From contig JAWKQM010000009.1 of NCBI GenBank assembly GCA_041390145.1, positions 94,189 through 158,188 of the forward strand: 64,000 nt of DNA, in the 5' to 3' direction. Source of the stretch: Gemmatimonadales bacterium. Lineage in GTDB: Bacteria; Gemmatimonadota; Gemmatimonadetes; Gemmatimonadales; GWC2-71-9. The notes beneath the pieces are model-generated. The model was not told where the DNA came from, made no database searches, and was given only the letters and a program-made list of their open reading frames with translations. A program made the translations under genes and the position numbers. Within the stretch, counting starts at the first letter, position 1, and every line of letters starts with the position of its first letter. Below, piece by piece: positions 51,242 to 60,100 of this stretch.

Positions 51242-51399
51242 GAGCCCCCGTGCTTCGACGGAAGGCTGACAACCAGCGACTTCCGACCCTTTTTCCGACG
51301 CCGCGAAAGAATCGCACGACCCCAACGGGTCGCCATGCGCGCGCGAAAGCCGTGCTTGCTGATACGCCGCTTGTTTCTCGGCCTGTACGTAGGCTTCAT
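51238..51399 (-). CDS. rpmH: 50S ribosomal protein L34
   Basis: 53 aa: MKPTYRPRNKRRISKHGF onward, with RMATRWGRAILSRRRKKGRK. It is slightly longer than the common 44-47 aa because of the tail LVVSLPSKHGGS. It stands first in the leftward operon next to the origin, as in most bacteria. TATAGG/TAGGAT sequences lie just upstream of the ATG and may hold the promoter. Confidence 0.98.
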   Translation of the reverse strand: MKPTYRPRNKRRISKHGFRARMATRWGRAILSRRRKKGRKSLVVSLPSKHGGS

Positions 51400-51449
51400 A
51401 ACTCTATCCTATAGTGAGACTTAATGAGCCCGAAAACGTAATCTCTGGG

Positions 51450-51458
51450 TGTGGAAAG
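51450..51458 (-). promoter_or_regulatory. DnaA-box-like site
   Basis: TGTGGAAAG, reverse complement CTTTCCACA, matches TTATCCACA at 7 of 9 positions. Confidence 0.4.
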
Positions 51459-51474
51459 GTCAAGGAGGGGGAGG

Positions 51475-51546
51475 CAGCGGGGCAGCGGGGCAGCGGGGCA
51501 GCGGGGCAGCGGGGCAGCGGGGCAGCGGGGCAGCGGGGCAGCGGGG
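51475..51546. repeat. Nine tandem copies of CAGCGGGG
   Basis: Nine perfect units of the octamer CAGCGGGG in the origin region between rpmH and dnaA. It is the longest array of this family in the window and would be expected to vary in copy number by slippage. Confidence 0.97.
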
Positions 51547-51659
51547 CCGAAGCTGTGTGGTACACCAGGATCCGTCAACCACGATTCTCGTGGAATTGAC
51601 CGTCTGGAGAGATCCAAGCATCCGGCACGAAGTGGTGGGTTCATGTGCCAGGGGTGGGC

Positions 51660-51703
51660 GTGAGCCCACCCCGGCGTGAGCCCACCCAGACGTGAGCCCA
51701 CCC
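51660..51703. repeat. Three 12-bp iterons, period 16 bp
   Basis: GTGAGCCCACCC occurs at 51660-51671, 51676-51687 and 51692-51703, exactly 16 bp apart. An inverted form (GGGGTGGGC) lies just before, at about 51651. The even spacing suggests protein-binding iterons in the origin region. Confidence 0.7.
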
Positions 51704-52015
51704 CGGTGGGTCCGCCGACGCACGGGATCGCCATGGGCATCGGGGCACATGCCCGCCCCGGTCCGTCCAACCGAGCCGGGGGATGCCTTTTCAGGCGTCG
51801 TCATCAGCCCACTTTGATGCGACCCTGGCGCCGATTCGATGCGTCGGGCGGCATCGGCAATATCGATTCATCCTTCCCGCATTCCCGCGTTCCCGCGTCC
51901 CCGCCCATGTGGACACGCACACGCAACTCGCTCGCTTCCCTCTGGTTCCGAAGTTCATGAACATGGATTCCAGCGCTGTCAAGTGCGTGTAACGCAACCC
52001 ACATTTTCCGCTACG

Positions 52016-52044
52016 TTGACTTTTCCACACTGGGCTCGTAGAAT
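52016..52044 (+). promoter_or_regulatory. dnaA promoter with internal DnaA-box
   Basis: TTGACT (52016-52021), a 17-nt spacer and TAGAAT (52039-52044) make a good housekeeping promoter. TTTTCCACA at 52021-52029, one base off the DnaA-box TTATCCACA, lies in the spacer. DnaA binding there would block RNA polymerase, giving autorepression. Confidence 0.7.
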
Positions 52045-52086
52045 CGTCCCCCCAAGCCATTTCTCCCACCGGGTTCACGAGTCTCG

Positions 52087-53472
52087 ATGCCGCTGTCCGC
52101 CAAAGAAGCCTGGAAACGCATTCTCGAAGATGCGCGCCGTGAGCTTCCCGAACACGCAATCCGCACCTGGCTGGAGCCGACCTCGGCAATAGCCCTGGAC
52201 GGATCGGAGCTCGTGATCGGTGCGCCGGACCAGTTTGCCGTCGAGTGGAACGAGACCAAGCATGCCGGTGTGCTTTCGAAGCTGGCGGAGCCGCTCCTCG
52301 GGCAGGCCACCAGGATCGTCTTCCGTGTCCAGGAGGAGCGGCAGCAGCGGCCCCAGATGGACTTCTTCGTGGCGCCGCCTGCCAGCGAGCCGGCCGCAGC
52401 GGCTGCCATCCGGAACACCCAGCCGCTCAACGAGCGCTACACCTTCGATACCTTCGTCATCGGGAAGTCGAACGAGCTGGCGGCCGCCGCCGCACATGCC
52501 GTGGCCGAGGCGCCGGGCAAGACCTACAATCCGCTCTTCATCTATGGCGCCACCGGGCTGGGCAAGACCCACCTGATGCAGGCCATTGCCCACGCCGTCG
52601 TGCAGCGGGCCCCCGAGACCCGGGTCCTCTTCGTGGGCGCCGAGCAGTTCATCAACGAGGTCATCGAGAGCATCCACAGCCGCACCACGCCGGAGCTGAA
52701 GCGCCGGTACCGGAGCGACGTGGACCTCCTGCTGGTGGACGACGTGCACTTCCTGGAGGGCAAGGAGCGCACCCAGGAGGAGTTCTTCCATACCTTCAAC
52801 GCCCTCTACGAGGCCGGCAAGCAGATCGTCGTGACCTCCGACCGGCCCCCCAAGGAGCTCCCCGGCCTCGAAGCACGGCTGGTGAGCCGGTTCGAGTGGG
52901 GCATGGTGGCTGACAGCGGTCTTCCCGACCTCGAGCACCGGATTGCCATCCTGCAGAAGAAGCAGGAGCAGGACCATCTCGAGATGACCATCCCGGACGA
53001 TGTGCTCCGGTTCATCGCCGAGCACGTCCGGTCCAACGTCCGGGAGCTCGAAGGGTGTATCATCAAGCTGCTGCTCTTCGCCTCGCTGAAGCACCGGGAA
53101 ATCACCATCGAGCTGGCGCGCGAGTCCCTGGCCGACAAGATCAAGGCCAGCGAAGAGGCTGCCAGTGTGACACCCCGGCCGCTCCCCTCCGTGGACCGGG
53201 TGCAGGAAATTGTGTCGCGACGGTGGGGCGTCACTCCTGAGGGACTGCGCTCCAAGGCGCGCATCCAGACACTGACGGTGCCGCGGCAGATCGCGATGTA
53301 CCTGGCGCGCGAAGTTCTCCAGATGCAGCTGGTCGAAATTGGCCAGGCGTTCGGTGGCCGCGACCACAGCACCGTGATTCACAGTGTGGACAAGGTTGAA
53401 CGTCAGATGGCGCGGGATCGTGCGTTCCGAGAGCGAGTTGACCTCGCCCGGCAGGAGTTGTTCGCACAATAG
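52087..53472 (+). CDS. dnaA: Chromosomal replication initiator protein DnaA
   Basis: 461 aa. Binds DnaA-boxes and opens the origin. Domain I spans about 1-85 (AWKRILEDARRELPEHAIRT), with a short linker after it. AAA+ domain III has Walker A GATGLGKTH (about 154-162), Walker B LLLVDDVHFL and sensor VVTSDRPPKELPGLEARLVS. Domain IV ends in the DnaA signature (GRDHSTVIHSVDKVERQM). A DnaA-box within its promoter suggests self-control. dnaN follows after 218 nt. Confidence 0.98.
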   Translation: MPLSAKEAWKRILEDARRELPEHAIRTWLEPTSAIALDGSELVIGAPDQFAVEWNETKHAGVLSKLAEPLLGQATRIVFRVQEERQQRPQMDFFVAPPASEPAAAAAIRNTQPLNERYTFDTFVIGKSNELAAAAAHAVAEAPGKTYNPLFIYGATGLGKTHLMQAIAHAVVQRAPETRVLFVGAEQFINEVIESIHSRTTPELKRRYRSDVDLLLVDDVHFLEGKERTQEEFFHTFNALYEAGKQIVVTSDRPPKELPGLEARLVSRFEWGMVADSGLPDLEHRIAILQKKQEQDHLEMTIPDDVLRFIAEHVRSNVRELEGCIIKLLLFASLKHREITIELARESLADKIKASEEAASVTPRPLPSVDRVQEIVSRRWGVTPEGLRSKARIQTLTVPRQIAMYLAREVLQMQLVEIGQAFGGRDHSTVIHSVDKVERQMARDRAFRERVDLARQELFAQ

Positions 53473-53485
53473 TCGGCTCGGCGAA

Positions 53486-53548
53486 TGTGGTTAAGTGTGG
53501 AATCGACATTCGCACTCGAAATCGGCGGAGCTTTCCAGTTGCTCCACA
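53486..53548. promoter_or_regulatory. DnaA-box-like sites in the dnaA-dnaN gap
   Basis: TGTGGTTAA at 53486-53494 (reverse complement TTAACCACA, 8 of 9 to TTATCCACA), TGTGGAATC at 53496-53504 (6 of 9), and TGCTCCACA at 53540-53548 (7 of 9). The first two are on the minus strand and the third on the plus strand. Confidence 0.55.
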
Positions 53549-53612
53549 CGCTTCCGACAGAGCCAAAGTGGTCCAGGGTGTTGTTCGACGGTGAGTTGGG
53601 GCGGTCACCCAC

Positions 53613-53676
53613 ATCTCCACACCCTCTACTACTACTACTAGTCATATATATCTATAGAAGTACTAGTACTACTTGC
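53613..53676 (+). promoter_or_regulatory. Origin unwinding site: DnaA-box, (TAC)n DnaA-trio tract, AT-rich element
   Basis: In order: ATCTCCACA (53613-53621, 7 of 9 to a DnaA-box), a CCCTC spacer, TACTACTACTACTAG (53627-53641, five trios), then TCATATATATCTATAG (53642-53657) and AGTACTAGTACTAC. On the other strand the tract reads as repeated TAG, the DnaA-trio form 3'-GAT-5'. The order box, GC spacer, trios, AT-rich is that of the basal unwinding system described for Bacillus subtilis oriC. Confidence 0.75.
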
Positions 53677-53690
53677 ACGGTGGGGACGGT

Positions 53691-54800
53691 ATGAAGTTCA
53701 CGATTACACGCGAACAGTTCCAGGAAGGTCTCGTGGCCGTGGCGGCCAGCGTTCCCGCCAAGACCACCCTCCCGGTGCTGGCCAATATCCTGCTCGAAGC
53801 CACCAAGGACGGCCTCCGAATTTCGGGGACCGATCTCGACATTGCTGTCAGCACGACCGTGGCGGCCAGTGTCGACCAGGAAGGCGCCATCACCCTGCCA
53901 GCCCGGAAGCTGGTGGAGATTGTCCGGGAACTCCCCAGCGCCAGCATCCGGTTTACCGCCTCCGGAGAGCAGCGAGTCAGCCTGGAGTGCGGCAAGTCGA
54001 AGTTCAAGCTGCTGGGATTGCCACGTGAAGAGTTCCCCGCCTTCCCGACCGTCAGCTTCGACGGCGGATGGACGGTGGCGGCCAAGGAGCTGCATAAGCT
54101 CATTGGCCACGTGGCGTTTGCGGCCAGCACCGAGGAGAGCCGCCCGATCCTGAACGGCGTGCTCTGGGAGCTCCGTCCGGACAAGATGCGCATGGTGGCC
54201 ACCAACGGCCATCGGCTGGCGCGCATGGATGTCCCGGTTTCGGGAGGCAAGACTCAGGCAGACCTGATCGTGCCGCCCAAGGCCCTCGACCAGATCCGTC
54301 GCCTCTTCGGCGCCGACGACAGCGTCGAAATGGCCCGCAGCGACAACCACCTCGGCTTCCGGTCGGCCACGACGCAGGTCTACACCCGCCTCATCGAGGG
54401 CCCGTACCCGAACTACGAGCAGGTCATCCCGAAGGAAAACGACAAGGTGGCCACCGCCGACAAGGCGGCCCTGGCCGCAGCCCTGCGGCGGATGAGCACC
54501 GTGGCCAGCGACCAGACCCACCGCATCCGGATGGCGTTCTCGAGCGGCGGCTGCAAGCTCTCGGTCCAGACCCCCGACCTCGGCGAGGCCCAGGACGAGC
54601 TGACGGTCACCTACGAGGGAGAACCGCTCGAAATCGGCTTCAACGCCACGTACCTCCTCGAGATCCTGAAGTTCATCCCGACCGACGAGGTGCGGATGAC
54701 CTTCAAGGCCCCCGAGCGCGCCGCCACCTGCGAGCCGGTGGGCTGGGACGACCCGGCCAGCTACATGACCCTGGTGATGCCGCTGCGGCTGGTTGATTAG
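53691..54800 (+). CDS. dnaN: DNA polymerase III beta subunit (sliding clamp)
   Basis: 369 aa from the ATG at 53691 (GGGGA upstream). Three clamp domains are visible, e.g. MKFTITREQFQEGLVAVAAS, PVLANILLEATKDGLRISGT, GVLWELRPDKMRMVATNGHR, IEGPYPNYEQVIPKE and the end SYMTLVMPLRLVD (the hydrophobic cleft near the C-terminal VMPLR is typical). It forms the ring that holds the polymerase on DNA. It follows dnaA at the origin as in most bacteria. Confidence 0.98.
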   Translation: MKFTITREQFQEGLVAVAASVPAKTTLPVLANILLEATKDGLRISGTDLDIAVSTTVAASVDQEGAITLPARKLVEIVRELPSASIRFTASGEQRVSLECGKSKFKLLGLPREEFPAFPTVSFDGGWTVAAKELHKLIGHVAFAASTEESRPILNGVLWELRPDKMRMVATNGHRLARMDVPVSGGKTQADLIVPPKALDQIRRLFGADDSVEMARSDNHLGFRSATTQVYTRLIEGPYPNYEQVIPKENDKVATADKAALAAALRRMSTVASDQTHRIRMAFSSGGCKLSVQTPDLGEAQDELTVTYEGEPLEIGFNATYLLEILKFIPTDEVRMTFKAPERAATCEPVGWDDPASYMTLVMPLRLVD

Positions 54801-54833
54801 GCGGGGCGGCAGGGCCGCTGGGCGGTAACAGCA

Positions 54834-54864
54834 CAAGGGGCACCCTCTGTGAGGTTGCCCCTTG
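54834..54864. terminator. Bidirectional terminator between dnaN and mtgA
   Basis: CAAGGGGCACCCTC, loop TGT, GAGGTTGCCCCTTG: 13 of 14 pairs. It is followed on the plus strand by CCATTTCT. The genes on both sides end here (convergent). Confidence 0.75.
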
Positions 54865-54899
54865 CCATTTCTGCTCGCCATTCGATTTTCCAGCCCCGC

Positions 54900-55772
54900 C
54901 TAAATGCTATCCGGCACCACCATCTCCTCGATTACCGGCGGTGGCGGGACCGTCTCCTCGTCCGCTTCCTGTGGAATCGCCACCACCTCGCCCCGCATCC
55001 GCCGCAGAATCAGGTCCCGCCGCCAGCGCATCCGCCCCGTCCGATAGGCCGGATTCGAGGAGAGGGGAAAGGGCAGCGATCCTGCCAGCGAGGCCGCCTG
55101 GGCCGGTGTCATCCGGCTGGCAGGCCGGTCGAAATAGAACTGGCTGGCGGCCTCGGCGCCCCAGATGTTGGGCCCGAATTCCGCCACGTTGAGATACAAC
55201 TCCATGAGGCGCCGCTTGCTGAGCGCCGCCTCCAGTCTGTAGGCCGTCACCCCCTCCTTCAGCTTCCGCAGGGGGTTTCGGTCCGGCGACAGGTAGAGGT
55301 TCTTGGCGAGCTGCTGCGTGATGGTGCTGGCGCCGCGCAGCTTGGCCCGTCGGCTCCAAAGGGAGCCCAGGGTATACCAGAGCTCGGCCCGGTCCTTCGG
55401 GTCGCTCCAGGCGAAATCTGCGCGACGGTAGCCCAGTGCCTCGAGGATGGCGAGGTAGTCAATGCCGTGGTGCTCGAGGAAGCGGTTGTCCTCCCCGATC
55501 ATCGCGGCCCGCGGCAGCCAGACGGAAATGGAATCCAGTGGAACCGGCCGGTAGGTGGGCTGCTCGGGGAAGCCGCGACTCCGCGCTTTCCCGGCCCCGC
55601 TGCCCCCCTGCCCCGCTGGCCCGCCGGCGACTGCGTCGCCACGCATCGACATGAATGCCGTCTGCGCCGGCCAATGCGTCCGGTACCAGAGCGGGGGCGG
55701 CCAAACCGCCATCAACCAGAGGAGGAACACTCCCCCGGCGATGGCGGTCCAGCGCACGGCGGTGCGCCACAT
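54900..55772 (-). CDS. mtgA: Monofunctional biosynthetic peptidoglycan transglycosylase
   Basis: 290 aa. GT51 enzyme that polymerises lipid II into glycan strands without a transpeptidase domain. N-terminal anchor helix IAGGVFLLWLMAVWPPPLWY. Motifs: EDNRFLEHHGID (catalytic Glu), RGASTITQQLAKNLYLS and LYLNVAEFGPNIWGAE. Between the anchor and the catalytic domain, residues around 50-66 (AGGPAGQGGSGAG) are encoded by the same GGGGCAG-type repeat DNA (55592-55622) as in intergenic places. Convergent with dnaN. Confidence 0.93.
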   Translation of the reverse strand: MWRTAVRWTAIAGGVFLLWLMAVWPPPLWYRTHWPAQTAFMSMRGDAVAGGPAGQGGSGAGKARSRGFPEQPTYRPVPLDSISVWLPRAAMIGEDNRFLEHHGIDYLAILEALGYRRADFAWSDPKDRAELWYTLGSLWSRRAKLRGASTITQQLAKNLYLSPDRNPLRKLKEGVTAYRLEAALSKRRLMELYLNVAEFGPNIWGAEAASQFYFDRPASRMTPAQAASLAGSLPFPLSSNPAYRTGRMRWRRDLILRRMRGEVVAIPQEADEETVPPPPVIEEMVVPDSI

Positions 55773-55798
55773 GCGCGGGCTAGCGCAACGCGCGCGAC

Positions 55799-56602
55799 TT
55801 AGAAGGAGCCGATCGTGATGACGGTGTGCGCCTTGAGCGGAATCGGCATCGGCGCCTGGCTCGTGGTGATCACGATATCGGAGTCGAGGGTGTTCGTCCC
55901 GCCCAGGTATGTGCCTTCTTTCGTCACGTAGTACGTTCCCACGCCCGTGCCAGCGCCTTCCAACTGCATGTCGCCGCCGGGGCCGCTCTGGCTCCCGACC
56001 GACGAGGTGACGCTGGTGGTGTTGATGGTCAGCGCCTTGGTGTTGTTGTACATCCCCTCGCCCGCCGCCGTGAAGGTCGTCTCCATCTTGATGCTGGTGG
56101 AGCCGGCGTCGGAGGTCGAGGTGTACGACAGGGTGTCGGTCCAGACGTCGCCCTTCTTCTTGGTGTGCGCCGCGCCGCGCGGGAAGAAGCCGGCCAGCAC
56201 CGCCTCAAACTGCTGCGCGCCGGGGCCGCCCTGCACGAAGACGAGGTTGTCGATCTTCCCCTTCTCGGTGAGCAGACCCTTCCACGTCGAGCCCTTCGAA
56301 GAATCGGCGGCCGCCTGCAGAATGGCCTGCCCCTGCGTGGCGCTGTCGACAGCCATGCTGTCGAGCACCATGGTCAGCGCCTTGCCGCCGGTGGTGTCCT
56401 TGAGCGTCATCGTGAAGTAGCCGGAGAAGCCGGCGGTGTTCTTCTGCTCGCCGGCGCCCATCGCCGACAGGTCGAGGGTTGACTGGGCGACGATGCCGAT
56501 CTTGTAGTGCAGTGTCGTCACCGCGGCGGTGGGGTCCGACTGCACCGGGGTACCGATCAATCCGCCGGCCAGGGCCGCGGTGGACAACAGTCGTACGAAC
56601 AT
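55799..56602 (-). CDS. Secreted protein of unknown function
   Basis: 267 aa from the ATG at 56602 (GAGGAT upstream). Signal peptide LLSTAALAGGLIGTPVQ. I do not recognise the family. The mature part is beta-rich and high in Thr, Ser and Gly (TTLHYKIGIVAQSTLDLSAM, GYFTMTLKDTTGGKALTMVL, GDVWTDTLSYTSTSDAGS), which suggests a beta-barrel or sandwich of the envelope. No cysteines are visible in the mature part. mtgA lies 26 nt downstream and could be on the same transcript. Confidence 0.7.
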   Translation of the reverse strand: MFVRLLSTAALAGGLIGTPVQSDPTAAVTTLHYKIGIVAQSTLDLSAMGAGEQKNTAGFSGYFTMTLKDTTGGKALTMVLDSMAVDSATQGQAILQAAADSSKGSTWKGLLTEKGKIDNLVFVQGGPGAQQFEAVLAGFFPRGAAHTKKKGDVWTDTLSYTSTSDAGSTSIKMETTFTAAGEGMYNNTKALTINTTSVTSSVGSQSGPGGDMQLEGAGTGVGTYYVTKEGTYLGGTNTLDSDIVITTSQAPMPIPLKAHTVITIGSF

Positions 56603-56685
56603 GGGATCCTCGGAGTAGGGGCGAACGCGTGAGCCCCGGACCGCTGGGCGCGGGCCGACTCTCGCTGGGAAGAATCTATAACGAA

Positions 56686-56713
56686 CGCCGCCCCGGCGGG
56701 GGCCGGGGCGGCG
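56686..56713 (-). terminator. Terminator of the RNase P RNA gene
   Basis: Perfect 12-bp stem CGCCGCCCCGGC / GCCGGGGCGGCG with a GGGG/CCCC loop, followed on the minus strand by TTCGTT. It abuts the 3' end of rnpB. Confidence 0.75.
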
Positions 56714-57096
56714 CGGGGCGGGCCATAAGCCGAGTTCTGTACCCTGTCGCCAGGGGATGGTCATCTGTCTGGGACGGTCGTCGCCGACCGCCTCGAGCAG
56801 CCTACCCGCGGCTCACCGTTGCCGGTGGGGTCGGTGCGGGCCGCACCTCGCCGCTTATTTGGCCTTGCTCCGACTGGGGGTTGCCGTGCCATCGCTGTTG
56901 CCAGCGACGCGGTGGGCTCTTACCCCACCCTTTCACCCTTACCCTCCGACGCTTGCGCGTCCTCGGGCGGTTTGCTTTCTGTTGCCCTGTCCGTCGCCTT
57001 GCGGCGCCCAGGCGTTACCTGGCAGTCTGCCCTGTGGAGCTCGGACTTTCCTCGGATGCCGAAGCACCCGCGACCATCGAGCCTGCCCCGCCCGGA
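56711..57096 (-). ncRNA. rnpB: RNase P RNA, bacterial type A
   Basis: About 385 nt on the minus strand. The 5' hallmark GAGGAAAGTCCGAGCTCC and the 3' hallmark ACAGAACTCGGCTTATGGCC are both present. AGGGTGAAAGGGTGGGGTAAG (helix P7-P10 region, shown in part) and GGTAGGCTGC-type segments lie between. P1 can form between GCGGGGC at the two ends (57085-57091 and 56713-56719). It cleaves the 5' leaders of pre-tRNAs together with RnpA. The ends are approximate by a few bases. Confidence 0.93.
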
Positions 57097-57127
57097 ATAT
57101 AGCCGTGGGGGCCGGCCCCCGCGGGGC

Positions 57128-60100
57128 TCATCCGCGCCCCTGGACCCGGGCCAGCCCAGCCGCCGCGGCCTGGACGAACTCCTCCAGCGCCGGGTCCGCC
57201 GACTTCCACTGATCCAGCACCAGTTGATACTGCTCGGCCGCCTCCGCCTGGCGGCCCAACTTCTCGTATGCCGCTCCCCGCAGCAGTCGCATCCGCCCGA
57301 CCGACGCCCAGCGGGAGTCAAATCCGCGGGTGTTGAAGTACTCGGGTTCGAAATGCTGCAGCGTCTTCACGGTGCCGGCGTAGTCGCCGAGCTGGAACTG
57401 GGCCTGCGCGTAGACCGGCAGCCACCCCGGATACATGTCGCGGGCACTGTCCGGCGTCGCCAGGGCGGCGCGGGCGGCCACGGTGTCGCCCTTCATGAGG
57501 GCCAGGATCGCCGCGACCTCGGGGGGCGGCGCGTGTCCGCTGATCGCATCGTACTCTTCGACGGGGCGCGGATTTCCCGCCGGACCGACGAGCAACCCCA
57601 GCGCCGCGTTTTGACCGCTGTACAGGGCGTCCTTCCGCTTCTCGGCCGGCACGCTGCGCGCCTCCTCCGCGGCCGCATCCCAGAGCCGGAGGAGCTTCGC
57701 CTCGGGCACCGTCACCGATCCGTACAGGCTGGAGAGCATCATCCGGTTCCAGTCGCTTCCCTTCATCGACTGCGGCATCGAAGCGGGCAAGACGTCGGTG
57801 CGAATCTCGTCGACCAGTTCGATGACCCGGGCTGCGCTCGAGAGGTCGCCGTAATACGCGAAGATATTGGCGCCCCCCAGGACGTCGGTCATGAGGGTCG
57901 GTGCGTCCTCGGCGCCGGCGAAATCGCCCGGTGTAATGGTGGCCAGCGCCGACTTCAGCTCCGCCGCCGCGCGCGGACCATCCCCGCCGACGAAGCGGAC
58001 CCGCGCCTGGAGAAACGGCATCTCCGGGTTGGTCGGATCCGCCGAGCGGAACCGCGCGACCTCGGCCAGGGCGTCGGGGTACTGCTGGTTCGCCAGGAAC
58101 GCGTCCACCATTGCCAGGTGTGCACGCCCGGTGCCCGGCTGCGCGGTGCTCCACGCCCGCGCGGACTCCAGTCCCGCCAGGCGCGCCCGTGTCAACGCCG
58201 CCACGCGGGTGCCGCTGTCGGCGCCCGGGGCCGGCACGAACGAATCGGGGGTCACCAGCAGGACAGGCGTCCCCGGTCCGCTCGCCAGGTTCAGCGCGAA
58301 CTGGATGTGTTCGTAGGCCAGGGCGTAGTCGGGCGCCAGCGCCAGCGTCCGTCGAAAGGCGCGGAGGGACTCGGTGAAACGGGTCGCCAGCCGGGACTTC
58401 TCGTCGTGGAACCAGGCGTCGCCCAGCCCGTACCAGGCGTCGGCGTCGCGCGGATTCTTGGCGAGCAGTTGCTGGTAGATGTTGCGTGACGCGGCGTTCT
58501 GGCCGAGCACGAAGAACCGGTACGCGGCGATGACCGCACGGTCGTGGGCCGGGAGCTTCTGCGAATAGAGCACCGCACGGTCGATGGCCACCTGGCCCGT
58601 CGAGTCGGCCGTGCCGACCAGCCAGCCACGGGTCAGCGCCAGCTTGTAGTAGGCCAGCCCAAAGGTGGTGTCGACCTGGACCGCCCGTTCGAAATTCCGC
58701 TGTGCGGCGGCGAGTTCCCACCGCGTCAGGCGTTCCAGCCCGCTGAGGTAGGAGCGGTACGCCTCGATGGACGGCGTGGTGACCGAGGCGAGGTCGGTCC
58801 ACGTCTCCCCGGGCGCGCCGGAGATGTCCAGAAGGCGCAGCGCGAGCCGGTCGAATTCCGGACGTGGATCGTCGGAGGCTGGCGCGCTGACTTCCGCGAC
58901 ATCCTCGCGCGTCCCGGTGGCCACGTCGTACACCCGGGCGGTGAGGTGAAGCGAGTCGCCGACGTCCTGGTAGTCGCCCAGCACCACCGTCCAGACCCCT
59001 GCCTCGCGAGCGAGCTTGCGGGCCATGTCGAGCCCGATGTCGCTATCCGTGTTGAGGCCGTGCCGTGCGAGCAGGTCGTGGACCCGCTCGTGATCCACCA
59101 CCGTCATGTCCTTCCACTGCGACATGTTGAGCGCCAGCATGTTGACGCTGCCGTTGCGCAGCCATTCGATGCTCTGATCGTCGCGCAGGTTGTCGAACGG
59201 CAGCACCAGCACCGAGAGCCGCGGATTGACCCCGTCCGGCGGGCCAGCGGGGCGGCGGGCCACCACCGTCGCGACGATTGCCACCGCGGCCAGGAGGGCG
59301 CCGGCCACGAGCGCCCGCCGGCGGCGCCGTCGCCCGAAGAGGGGGACCGGCGTCGGCGTACCGCCGAGGGCCGCGCGGAACTCCGACCCCGACTGGAACC
59401 GCTCCCCCGGCGCCTTGGCCAGCGCCCGCATGATGCCGGCGCCGAGGTCGGCAGGGCAGTCGGGGCGGATCCGGGTGAGCGTCGTCGGCTGCTCGGAGAT
59501 GTGCTTCGAGACCACGACCCGGTTCGGTCCGACAAAGGGGGGATGCCCCGCCACCATCTCGTACGCCACGACGCCGAGTGAGTAGAGGTCGCTCCGGGAG
59601 TCGACCTCTTCGCCGGCCGCCTGCTCCGGGCTCATGTAGTTCGGGGTGCCGACCACCATCCCCTGCCCCGTGACCGGTCCGTCCGCTCCCGCCGGCTCGG
59701 CCGCCAGCGCGCGCGCGATGCCGAAGTCCGCCAGCAGCGCCCGACCGCTCCCCGCCTCCAGGAGAATGTTCTCCGGCTTCACGTCGCGGTGCACCAGCCC
59801 GGCGCTGGCGGCCGCGTCGATGGCGGCGGCGATGTCCATCGTGATGCGGCGTGCCTCTTCGGGGGGCAGCTTCCCCTCGCGGTTCAGCCGCTCCCGCAGC
59901 GATTCGCCCGGGACGCGGTCCATCACGAAATAGAGGATGTCGTCGGCTTCGCCGGCGGTGTAGACGGTGACGATGTTCGGGTGCCGGAGCCGCGCAATCA
60001 TGCGCGCCTCGGCGAGGAACCGCTCGGCGATGGACGAGTGGATGGCCAGTTCGGGGTGGACCGCCTTGACCGCCACGTCGCGAGCCAGCGTCACGTCGCG

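Larger units (their letters stand above)
51400..52086. other. rpmH-dnaA intergenic region (upstream part of oriC)
   Basis: 687 nt without a supportable protein gene, between divergent rpmH and dnaA. Contents: DnaA-box-like TGTGGAAAG (51450-51458), nine tandem CAGCGGGG octamers (51475-51546), three 12-bp iterons with 16-bp period (51660-51703), a more AT-rich stretch from 51840 on, and the dnaA promoter with a DnaA-box (52016-52044). The gene order and these signals mark it as the upstream half of the replication origin. Confidence 0.75.

Noticed and set aside
51475..51546. Possible CRISPR array
   Set aside because: Eight-base units with no spacers; it is a simple tandem repeat.
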